Positions 22,238 through 29,690 of a stretch of DNA of 44,439 nt are shown here, in pieces. Numbering within the stretch: the stretch's first letter is position 1; the number at the start of each line of letters is the position of its first letter. The position numbers and the translations under genes were made by a program. The stretch is from a virus. The notes below the pieces were generated by a model. That model was not told where the DNA came from, searched no databases, and saw only the letters and a program-made list of their open reading frames with translations. The stretch covers positions 1 through 44,439 of the IMG/VR virus record IMGVR_UViG_3300046517_000468. The stretch is one strand, 5' to 3'.

Positions 22238-22544
22238 CGTGGTTCTGAAGAACACACCGAAGACGGAAGAAGCTGCGGAGAAATACACGAAGCAGATTGC
22301 GGAACATATCGCAAGTGTTTTCCACAAGTACATTATTAAACAGCGTAAGATCCACGGCGATTACGTGTTTCCCGCGACGCTCAATGTCTGCGCCCGTATC
22401 GTGGTCAGTGTAGTCAAGATGATGCCTGCCAACGAGCAGATCGCAACGCTGAACGAATTTGCCGCACTGTTGGCCCATATCTATCGCGGTGGTGGGCCGC
22501 CCCCCGAGGAAAAGCGCATCATTACGCTCGATCAGTTGCACTAA
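22212..22544 (+). CDS. Small conserved-looking protein, unknown
   Basis: A 110-residue helical protein; long helices around TEEAAEKYTKQIAEHIASVFH and VCARIVVSVVKMMPANEQI. The last codons overlap an alternative upstream start of the following gene. It lies in the promoter-21800 operon between two other unassigned proteins. Confidence 0.55.
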   Translation: MTLPFNEANVVLKNTPKTEEAAEKYTKQIAEHIASVFHKYIIKQRKIHGDYVFPATLNVCARIVVSVVKMMPANEQIATLNEFAALLAHIYRGGGPPPEEKRIITLDQLH

Positions 22545-22573
22545 TGCTCTATCACCTGCCGAAAGGGATAACC

Positions 22574-23062
22574 ATGAATGGTATGAACGATCCGACCTAC
22601 ACCCGCGATCACCCCGAGCTTGGCGTCGCGGGCAAGGAATTTATTTATCGCTACGCCGACGAGTCGGGCGCGACGGTAAACTGGCGGTACGCAGTGCCCG
22701 GTTATCATGTCGCCCCTGTCCGCTTCACGGGCGTCGAGATCACATCGTTCGTCGTTGTCGGCGCGATCGTCACCTACGACACGGTGGAAGAAGTCAACGC
22801 CTATCTCGACAATCTGGCGTCGCTGGCAGGCGCGGGCAAGAAAATTGACGCCGCCAACGATGAAGATCCGCATCGCGGCGAGACGGCAGAAGAAAAGAAG
22901 CACCGGCTGGCAGCGGAGAAGAAAGCGAAGCACGACGCCGAAAAGAAAGTGGACGCGCAAATCGAAGCTGAAGTCAAAGCGATAATGGACGAGCAAGCCA
23001 AGGAAGACATGGTAGCTGACGCCGACGCCGTGCAGACGCATGAAGGCGGCGAAACGAAGTAA
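22574..23062 (+). CDS. Protein with charged C-terminal coiled coil, unknown
   Basis: A 162-residue protein. ATG 22574 is preferred over 22544 because GAAAGGGAT lies just upstream. The N-terminal ~85 residues are beta-rich (FIYRYADESGATVNWRYAV); residues ~90-155 are a Lys/Glu/Ala-rich helix (EEKKHRLAAEKKAKHDAEKK). The acidic tail lies just before the presumed ssDNA-binding gene. Function unknown. Confidence 0.55.
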   Translation: MNGMNDPTYTRDHPELGVAGKEFIYRYADESGATVNWRYAVPGYHVAPVRFTGVEITSFVVVGAIVTYDTVEEVNAYLDNLASLAGAGKKIDAANDEDPHRGETAEEKKHRLAAEKKAKHDAEKKVDAQIEAEVKAIMDEQAKEDMVADADAVQTHEGGETK

Positions 23063-23083
23063 CGACTAACGAGGAAGGAAGAC

Positions 23084-24247
23084 ATGGGCACGAATCTAAC
23101 AACCGCCATCGAAGGGATGCCCGCGATCCCCGATTTTATCAAGGCGCATGTAGCAAAAGCGGGCGCGATGAACGAGGAATTGAAGTCGGGTATCAATATC
23201 GGTGTGCCGCAACCGCCGCGACTCGGCATTAAAGGCAAGGTGTTCCGTATCAAGAAAGACGGCGAAGAAACGAAACTGGTGCGCAAGAACGAAGACGGCG
23301 ACGAGGAACCGATTAGCTCGCTCAACATCGTCATCCTTGCCGCCAACAAGGGACTGCACAAGCTCTACTACACCAAGGCGTATGACGATGACGCCGACGA
23401 AGCCGTAGCGCCGGACTGCTACAGTTACGACGGCATCACCCCGTCACCGATGGCGCAGCACAAGCAGTCGGCAACCTGTGCATCGTGCGAGAAAAACGTG
23501 TGGGGTTCCAAGGTCACGGACCAGGGCAAGAAAACGCGCGCCTGCAGCGACAACAAATTGCTGGCAGTGATGGCGCTCGGCGGGATCACCAAGAAGCTCG
23601 GTCCCGACAATATGTTCGGTCAGGTGTTCCAACTCAAGGTGACACCGGGCGCGTTGAACCGCAGCAAGGATGACAAGAAAGCCGATCCGCAACATCCGTA
23701 TTCGTGGATGGAATTTGTCAACCTGATTAACGAGTACCCGATGGGCAACGGCGTCGTGCAGCAGGTGCCGGTGCGCGCGGTGGCGGTCAAACTTTTCTTC
23801 GACACCAACGCCGCCTATCCGCAGTTGCGCTTCAAGATCCAGAAGTGGCTGACTGCCGACGAGTACGAGTATGCTAACGAGCGCGCAGGCGAGGGCGGCG
23901 AGCAGCCTGAGGATGTGCAGCAGTGCATCGCCGAGCAGGTCGAAGCCGTGGTCGCCACGCCGTCGCTACCGGCACCGGCCAAGGCTGCGACAAAGCCGCC
24001 GCCCAAGCCACCCGCTGATGACGAGTTACCCGAAGTGGGCGGCGGCGCAGCGGAGACGGTGAAGGCAACGCCAGCCAAACGCGGGCGCAAGGCAGCAGTG
24101 TCGGCGGATACCGGCGAAGATGAAGCTGTCGCTGCGGCACCCAAGACGGCGCGCGAAGCCAAGGCGGCGGGCAACGATGCCAAGGCCAAGCAAGTCACGA
24201 CCGAGATGGACGACGAGCTAGACGCTATCGCCAAGCAGTTTTCTTGA
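23084..24247 (+). CDS. Zinc-containing protein with acidic tip, possible ssDNA-binding protein
   Basis: A 387-residue protein. Residues ~1-265 form a folded part containing CASCEKNVW (Cys129, Cys132) and a later Cys150, a likely metal site. From ~270 on it is Ala/Pro/Lys/Glu-rich and disordered, ending in MDDELDAIAKQFS, an acidic-hydrophobic tip like those of SSBs and T7 gp2.5 that recruit replication proteins. Position within the replication module fits. The fold itself is not recognised, so the SSB role is inference. Confidence 0.5.
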   Translation: MGTNLTTAIEGMPAIPDFIKAHVAKAGAMNEELKSGINIGVPQPPRLGIKGKVFRIKKDGEETKLVRKNEDGDEEPISSLNIVILAANKGLHKLYYTKAYDDDADEAVAPDCYSYDGITPSPMAQHKQSATCASCEKNVWGSKVTDQGKKTRACSDNKLLAVMALGGITKKLGPDNMFGQVFQLKVTPGALNRSKDDKKADPQHPYSWMEFVNLINEYPMGNGVVQQVPVRAVAVKLFFDTNAAYPQLRFKIQKWLTADEYEYANERAGEGGEQPEDVQQCIAEQVEAVVATPSLPAPAKAATKPPPKPPADDELPEVGGGAAETVKATPAKRGRKAAVSADTGEDEAVAAAPKTAREAKAAGNDAKAKQVTTEMDDELDAIAKQFS

Positions 24248-24253
24248 GCTAAC

Positions 24254-24279
24254 GGGGGCGCACCTGCCCCCATCTTTTT
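24254..24279 (+). terminator. Rho-independent terminator
   Basis: GGGGGC and GCCCCC arms around a six-base loop, followed by ATCTTTTT. It lies directly after the possible ssDNA-binding gene and 12 bases before the next gene at 24291, whose ribosome site (CGAGGC) lies in the gap. Confidence 0.75.
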
Positions 24280-24290
24280 CCGAGGCAGAC

Positions 24291-24476
24291 ATGGTACTGA
24301 ATCGCCGGGGGATAACTGCCCTCTTGAAACACTATACGAAAACGGAATTGCTGAAACATTTTAATGTTTCGCGTCCGTCCCTCAACCTATGGCTCGAAAG
24401 CAAGACCGAGCCTAAACATGAGGCCGTCACTCGTCACATCAACGAAATCGTTGCGTCGCTGCTTAAAACGATCTAG
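24291..24476 (+). CDS. Small helix-turn-helix protein
   Basis: A 61-residue protein. The middle is an HTH: helix (ITALLKHYTKTELLKHF), turn and recognition helix (SRPSLNLWLES), then a C-terminal helix. It is short enough to act as a dimeric regulator, perhaps of the primase-helicase that starts three bases later. It sits just after a terminator, so it needs read-through or its own promoter, which I did not find. Confidence 0.65.
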   Translation: MVLNRRGITALLKHYTKTELLKHFNVSRPSLNLWLESKTEPKHEAVTRHINEIVASLLKTI

Positions 24477-24479
24477 TCG

Positions 24480-27269
24480 ATGGACACTGCGGATTTCCTG
24501 CGGCGTATCTGGCCGGACACGGGCAACTATTGCCTTGCGCTCAAGGAAAGAGAGGGATTCAAACATGCGTGGTTTTCAACCGTCGCCGATGTTGCCCGGT
24601 CAATCGCTGGTATGGATCACCTGCGGCAGACGATCTACATGGGATGCGCGAGCTACGATGACGCAAAAAGTCGTAAAGCGGCTAACGCCGTGGCAATGCG
24701 ATCGTTCTGGCTTGATCTCGATGTGGGTCCGCGCGGGACCAAATTCCGCACGCGCCCCGAAGCGCTCAATGCGCTCAAGTCGTTCCTGGCAGAAACAAAA
24801 CTTCCGCTCCCGCTATTGGTCAACTCGGGCACCGGCTTTCATTGTTACTGGACCCTTGAGGAAAGCATCCCTGCCGACGTTTGGAAACCTGCAGCGCAAT
24901 CTCTTAAACGCACCTGCGCGCTATTTCGCTTCGACGCCGATCCTGCACGCACTGCGGACGCAGCATCGATCCTACGTCCGGTGGGTACTCACAACTGGAA
25001 GTACGATCATGCGCCGCTGGTCCAAACCATCAACGACAACGCGCCTGTCATCGCGTTCGAGCATTTTCTGGCGCTCGTTGATGCGGTCGCGCCGGTCGCG
25101 GTTCGCGTGCGCGGCAACAGTGCGGAGTCGGTCAACGCGGATCTTTTAGTCCCTAAACATTATGAATCATCGAACGCTGACAAAGTTTTGGCGCACTGCC
25201 AACAACTCGCTCGCTTTAGAGATAGCGCGGCTACGCTATCGGAGCCTGAGTGGTACGCCGGAATACAATGCCTTCATTTCTGCACTGACGGCGACGCCAA
25301 GATTCACCAGTGGTCGTCGGTCTATCCTGGTTACTCAGTGCAGGAGACCAATGCCAAGATCGCGCAAATTGCGGGGTTGGGGCCAACAACCTGCGCCACG
25401 TTTGAGCAGCGCAACCCGAATGGCTGCGACAGGTGCCCGCACAAAGGGAAGATCACATCACCCATCATTCTCGGCGTCACCTACCCCGAGATCACCGAGC
25501 CACCCGAGCTAACCGAAGACGACACCATCGTTGGCAGTACCGGCATCAACGGCGTTGATTTCATTCCCCCACCCAAGCCGTTCAAACGCACCACGGGCGG
25601 GCTGTTCTATACCGACAAAGAGAACGTAGACATCCTCGTTCACGAATACGATATCGTCGTCACGGACATCGCCAATGATACCTTCGCCGGATACGAAGTC
25701 GCCAACGTCAAACACTACATGCCGAACGACGGATGGCATCGATTCCGCTTCCGTTCGTCTAATGTCTCAAGCGACTCGGATTTTGAAAAATCTTTCCGTG
25801 ACAACCACGTTAAGCCGCATCGGGCTGCACTACTACGGCAATACATATCGCACTATCTACAGGCGATCCAGAGAGCGCGCAAAATGGCGAAGCTGTATGG
25901 CTCGATGGGTTGGAAAGACGGAACGAACGAGTTTGTTCTCGGGACTGAGGTACTGCACATGGATGGAACAACTGAAGCTGCGGGGTTATCGGAAGGCGCA
26001 TCTGGCTCGATTCGCGGCTTCGGTGCCAAGGGGGATCTCGCCCCGTGGGTTGAGCAGACCACGATGTTCGATACGGAAGGGATGGAAGCGCATGCGTTCA
26101 GCGCATGTGTATGGACGGGCGCGCCACTGATGAAATTCACCGGCCTACAGGCAGCGTTGTTCGCGCTGGTGGGCCGCACCAATTCCGGCAAGTCGTCGAT
26201 GGCGGATTTTTGTTTGTCCGCATACGGCGACTATCGCAAGTTGCAGATGCGCGAGGATGACACCGAGACCGTCAAGGATACGCGCATGGGTGTGTTCGGC
26301 TCGCTGCCGATCTACATCGACGAAGCCACCAACAAAGACCCCAAGGCACTGTCCAATTTCGTCTACCAGATCACGCAGGGTCGCAGCAAAGGGCGCGGGC
26401 GCATCGACGGCAGCGAACGGCCAACGAACGAGTGGAACACGATCGTCATGGCAAGCTCTAACTCGTCGCTGTCGGCGCGGCTTGGCGCGGGCAAGGCCAA
26501 CCCCCATGCCGAGCGCGTGCGGATGTTCGAGTACAGCGTCGAACCCACCCCCGGTTTCAACCGCGCAGTATCGACCAAGCTGCATGAAGTCATCAGCGAA
26601 AACTATGGGCACGCAGGCAAGGTCTACATGCAGTATGTGGTGATGAACCAGGAAGAAGTTGCGGCAGGCGTAAAGCGAACGATCGCCACGTTGGATAAGG
26701 CAACCGGCGCGCCCGATGAAGAACGCTACATCTCAGCCAGCGTAGCGTGCGTACTGTATGGCGCGCGGTTAGCGCAGAAACTCGGGCTGCTTGATTTCAA
26801 CGTGAACCGTTTGTGGCCCTGGGCCGTTGAAATGGTCAAGGCAGGGCGCACCGTGCGCGTCGAGGAATTTACCGATGCAGTCGAGATCCTGGGTCGCTAC
26901 ATGAACGAGCACGCCAACGAGCGCATTGTTCTGCGCGACGCCAACATCACCCACGACGGCGTTATCCCCATCCATGTCGAACCGCGCGGCGAGCTACACC
27001 AACGCTACGAGATGAACGCGCAAATTCTTTACATCGAGCGCCGCCACTTCTGTAATTGGTTGATCGAGATCCACGAAGATTATGCGAGTATCCGCGCGCA
27101 GCTACAACAGAAAGGGATCTATCTCGGGATCGGGCGCAAGGCGTTGGCGGCTGGCACCGGGCTAGGCAGCGTCGCCGTCGAGTGCTTGAAGCTCGATCTG
27201 TCGGGGATCACCCGTGTCGGGGGTGTGCCCCGCGATCAGGAAAGTGACCACTCACTAGCCGCCGCTTAG
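24480..27269 (+). CDS. AEP-type primase fused to DUF927-type helicase
   Basis: A 929-residue replication protein. The N-terminal ~200 residues match archaeo-eukaryotic primases: SFWLDLDVG (Asp79, Asp81), SGTGFHCYW (His121) and DPARTADAASILRPVGTHN (~154-172). A Cys cluster (Cys305, Cys316, Cys319) in a PriCT-like region follows. The C-terminal part is a DUF927-type P-loop helicase: Walker A GRTNSGKS (565-572), Walker B LPIYIDEA (609-616) and sensor IVMASSNSS (~655-663). It would make primers and unwind DNA for the family A polymerase. Primase and helicase fused in one protein is common in phages and plasmids. It is the last plus-strand gene. Confidence 0.9.
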   Translation: MDTADFLRRIWPDTGNYCLALKEREGFKHAWFSTVADVARSIAGMDHLRQTIYMGCASYDDAKSRKAANAVAMRSFWLDLDVGPRGTKFRTRPEALNALKSFLAETKLPLPLLVNSGTGFHCYWTLEESIPADVWKPAAQSLKRTCALFRFDADPARTADAASILRPVGTHNWKYDHAPLVQTINDNAPVIAFEHFLALVDAVAPVAVRVRGNSAESVNADLLVPKHYESSNADKVLAHCQQLARFRDSAATLSEPEWYAGIQCLHFCTDGDAKIHQWSSVYPGYSVQETNAKIAQIAGLGPTTCATFEQRNPNGCDRCPHKGKITSPIILGVTYPEITEPPELTEDDTIVGSTGINGVDFIPPPKPFKRTTGGLFYTDKENVDILVHEYDIVVTDIANDTFAGYEVANVKHYMPNDGWHRFRFRSSNVSSDSDFEKSFRDNHVKPHRAALLRQYISHYLQAIQRARKMAKLYGSMGWKDGTNEFVLGTEVLHMDGTTEAAGLSEGASGSIRGFGAKGDLAPWVEQTTMFDTEGMEAHAFSACVWTGAPLMKFTGLQAALFALVGRTNSGKSSMADFCLSAYGDYRKLQMREDDTETVKDTRMGVFGSLPIYIDEATNKDPKALSNFVYQITQGRSKGRGRIDGSERPTNEWNTIVMASSNSSLSARLGAGKANPHAERVRMFEYSVEPTPGFNRAVSTKLHEVISENYGHAGKVYMQYVVMNQEEVAAGVKRTIATLDKATGAPDEERYISASVACVLYGARLAQKLGLLDFNVNRLWPWAVEMVKAGRTVRVEEFTDAVEILGRYMNEHANERIVLRDANITHDGVIPIHVEPRGELHQRYEMNAQILYIERRHFCNWLIEIHEDYASIRAQLQQKGIYLGIGRKALAAGTGLGSVAVECLKLDLSGITRVGGVPRDQESDHSLAAA

Positions 27270-27355
27270 AACGCGCCGGGGCCGTTTCAGGGGGTATCCA
27301 GGTAGCTCGAACCGCCGTAGCGCCTCGCCACGGCCCGCCTACGCAGTCTGCGGGG

Positions 27356-27745
27356 CTATTCGACGATGATCCAGACCTGATTTTTGAGATCCAGCAGCGC
27401 CTTGACCTTGGAGAACAGCAGGGCGAAGGCGGGGCGGGGATACTTGACCAGATCGGTGCCGTGGTTGGTGCCGACGACAATACTGCCGTCCGCGTCGCGG
27501 GGGGTCTCGCCGGGGTGAATGTCCACATAGGGGCGACCGGGCACGTCTTCCAGCACCAGCACATCGTAACCGCGCTGCGGCGACATGCAGATGGACAGCG
27601 GATAGGTGCCTACGGGGATCGCGGTATGCCTGCCGTCCTTGATCGGATCTTCCAGGGTGTAGCAGATCAACCTGTCGTCGATGAACAACCGGCCAATGGT
27701 GGAGACCGGCGTGCGTTGGAACCGACGCAGTAAAATATTTACCAT
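27356..27745 (-). CDS. DUF5675-family protein
   Basis: A 129-residue protein from ATG 27745, which overlaps the ATP-grasp stop (ATGGTAA). The motif order matches the DUF5675 family of phages and bacteria: an opening strand (ILLRRFQRTPVSTIGRLFI), CYTLEDPIKDG, AIPVGTYPL, then LVLEDVPGR and a DIHPGETPRDADGSIVVG segment. The family's activity is unknown to me; the His and Asp in IHPGETPRD could be catalytic. It ends the late operon. The 86 bp before the convergent primase-helicase hold no clear terminator. Confidence 0.8.
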   Translation of the reverse strand: MVNILLRRFQRTPVSTIGRLFIDDRLICYTLEDPIKDGRHTAIPVGTYPLSICMSPQRGYDVLVLEDVPGRPYVDIHPGETPRDADGSIVVGTNHGTDLVKYPRPAFALLFSKVKALLDLKNQVWIIVE

Positions 27746-29076
27746 ACCCAATCTTGAGCGAAGCCGTAGTCCTGCAGTTTGGGGATGCACTTCTTCATGC
27801 CGTCGCCGATGTCGGTGCGGTACATGACCGAGTTGGGGATGCTCAACGACTCCACCGCGCGATAGGCACGCATCTGCGCTTCCCGCACGCTGCTGCCGGT
27901 GCCGGTACAAACGGCAAGGTAGTTGCCCGCCGACACGATCGCAGGTGACGTGATGATCTTGCCGTCATGCTCGATCGGTGCGTGCCCGTGCATCACTTCG
28001 CACGGTGCGATGTCGGCAACGTAGGGGTTGTCTTTATCGAGCATCCCGTACAGCGGCACGCCCGCAAGCTCTTTTGCTGTTTGCGTATGGTTGTAGGGGA
28101 ACTGCGGGATGGCGAGCACCACGCCGATTGCGTGATCGAGCAGCGGCATAAAAGTGTCTTCGCCGTCGAGCAGATCCATCATCCACTGTACCGGATCGGG
28201 GTGCAACGACTGCACGATGTTGAACGCAGGCCAACCCAGGCGCGATGTGAACTCCAACGGGCGCGGCTCGCCATCCTCGTCGATGATGACCGACACATCG
28301 ATGCTGCCGGTATGACCCATGCGGATCAAATCTTTCTCCAGCGGCAGCAACACTTCTTTCGCCAGTTGCGAGTCTTCGACGTATTTGATCGCGGTGCCCA
28401 TCTCGCCGGTATTGGGACCGATGTTGCCGTTCATTAATTTCTTGTGCTCGAACGCTTCCTCGATGAAGCGCGAGAAACCTTTGGGTCCGAGCCAGCCGTT
28501 GACGGAGAACTCGATACCGGGCACGAACTCCTGCAGCATGAATTGGCCGGGTTTGGTTTTGATGGTGTCGCGCCAGCGCTGCAGCATATAGATCATGTCG
28601 GCGGGCGACTTCGAGACGTAGGACAGTGCCTTGTCTTTGTCGCCGTTCGGCTTGGCGACGTAGCGCTCCATCGTCTCCCGCACGTAACCCTCGGCAGCAG
28701 CGTAGTCGCTGAACGCCTTGAACGGGATAGTGCTGATGCCGTGATCCTTGAGGAACGCCTGCCCCTTGGCGCGATCCAATTCCAGTTGTGCCGAGTCGTA
28801 GGACGGAGCGAACACAGGCGCGCCACGCTTGCGTTGCAGATCCAATTCCTTCAGCCACTTCACGTTGTCGCTGGTCAGGATCAGATCGGCCCACTTGACA
28901 TGCGGCTGCCACGCCTCGCCCTCGATCTTTTCCACCAGACCATCGCCGACGATCGAGCGCTGCCCGGTGTGCTTGTCGTAGGCCATGCAGACGCGGACGT
29001 GATGCCCGACGCCCATGCAGCGGGTGGCGAAATCAACGAACGCCTGCGTCTGATCGAGCAAGAGTAAGTTGCTCAC
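27739..29076 (-). CDS. PurD-like ATP-grasp ligase (GAR synthetase homologue)
   Basis: A 445-residue protein. GTG at 29076 overlaps the metalloprotease stop (GTGA), so I prefer it to the longer frame. The whole length aligns in order with phosphoribosylamine-glycine ligase: an N-terminal Rossmann-like region, then an ATP-grasp with YVAKPNGDKDK, LQEFVPGIEFS, HKKLMNGNIGPNTGEMG (PurD: DGDxGPNTGGMG) and EPRPLEFTSRLG, then a C-terminal piece with SAGNYLAVCTGTG and VMYRTDIG. PurD joins glycine to phosphoribosylamine in purine synthesis; ATP-grasp relatives ligate other carboxylates and amines. Its place among virion genes, between a protease and DUF5675, argues against a simple purine role. Confidence 0.82.
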   Translation of the reverse strand: MSNLLLLDQTQAFVDFATRCMGVGHHVRVCMAYDKHTGQRSIVGDGLVEKIEGEAWQPHVKWADLILTSDNVKWLKELDLQRKRGAPVFAPSYDSAQLELDRAKGQAFLKDHGISTIPFKAFSDYAAAEGYVRETMERYVAKPNGDKDKALSYVSKSPADMIYMLQRWRDTIKTKPGQFMLQEFVPGIEFSVNGWLGPKGFSRFIEEAFEHKKLMNGNIGPNTGEMGTAIKYVEDSQLAKEVLLPLEKDLIRMGHTGSIDVSVIIDEDGEPRPLEFTSRLGWPAFNIVQSLHPDPVQWMMDLLDGEDTFMPLLDHAIGVVLAIPQFPYNHTQTAKELAGVPLYGMLDKDNPYVADIAPCEVMHGHAPIEHDGKIITSPAIVSAGNYLAVCTGTGSSVREAQMRAYRAVESLSIPNSVMYRTDIGDGMKKCIPKLQDYGFAQDWVW

Positions 29077-29690
29077 AGCAGGTTGCGCAACGCAGTGGCG
29101 TAGGGTACGAGATCCGCGATCGGCACGCCGGGGAACACTTTTTCCCACTCGGTCTCGTCGTCCGCTGCCAGATACGCATTGACTTCATCGTTGAGCAGTT
29201 TCGGATCGTTGGCGTAACGATCGCCGTTGCGTAGGCCGTGCCACAGCTTATGCGTTAGCGTCAACGGCATCGCGTTGAGGATCACCGACGCATCGGCGCG
29301 GTAGCGTTGGTCGCTGTACCAGCGGGCGTGCGCCAATTCATGCCGCAGCGCTGCTTCATCGCCATCGGTGGCGATCACGTAGGGCTGACCGGCAAGCTGC
29401 CATGCGGAGATGATGCGTAGCTCGCGCAGGCTAGTGTCCTTGAAGCCGTGCCGGAAAGCCTCAACCGCTTCGGGCGGCACGTTGAAGCCTTCCCAATAAC
29501 TGAAGTAATCGATACTGCCGTCCGGTTGCGCGTAGGCCGCGATCAGATCATCCAGGGTGAATACGTGCCCACGGATCTCGGGAAACGGCGACTCGTAAAA
29601 CTCCTGCAGGCGGCACATCGCCAGTGTCATAGCGATGCGCGTCTCGAACAGCAAGTGCATGACTCGGGGAGCGATCAGATTGATTTTCAT
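29073..29690 (-). CDS. HExxH metalloprotease-like protein
   Basis: A 205-residue protein whose ATG overlaps the stop of the large virion protein (TAATG). The middle carries RHELAHARWY, a zinc-protease HExxH (His117-Glu118-His121), and a likely third ligand Glu169 in LLNDEVNAYL. The preceding part (RLQEFYESPFPEIRG; YFSYWEGFNVPPEAV) matches a family of phage proteins of unknown role that I have seen in other tailed phages. No signal peptide is visible. Protein processing or cell-wall digestion are options; its substrate is unknown. It is coupled to the ATP-grasp gene. Confidence 0.72.
   Translation of the reverse strand: MKINLIAPRVMHLLFETRIAMTLAMCRLQEFYESPFPEIRGHVFTLDDLIAAYAQPDGSIDYFSYWEGFNVPPEAVEAFRHGFKDTSLRELRIISAWQLAGQPYVIATDGDEAALRHELAHARWYSDQRYRADASVILNAMPLTLTHKLWHGLRNGDRYANDPKLLNDEVNAYLAADDETEWEKVFPGVPIADLVPYATALRNLL

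Noticed and set aside
24364-25149. 261-residue plus-strand frame overlapping the primase-helicase start
   Set aside because: It runs in another frame over the small HTH gene and the primase motifs and is Arg/Ser-rich; a shadow of the real genes.
27270-27355. Bidirectional terminator between the convergent operons
   Set aside because: Short GC-rich complements (GCCCCGC with GCGGGC) are present, but no T-run follows on either strand, so I do not annotate a terminator.
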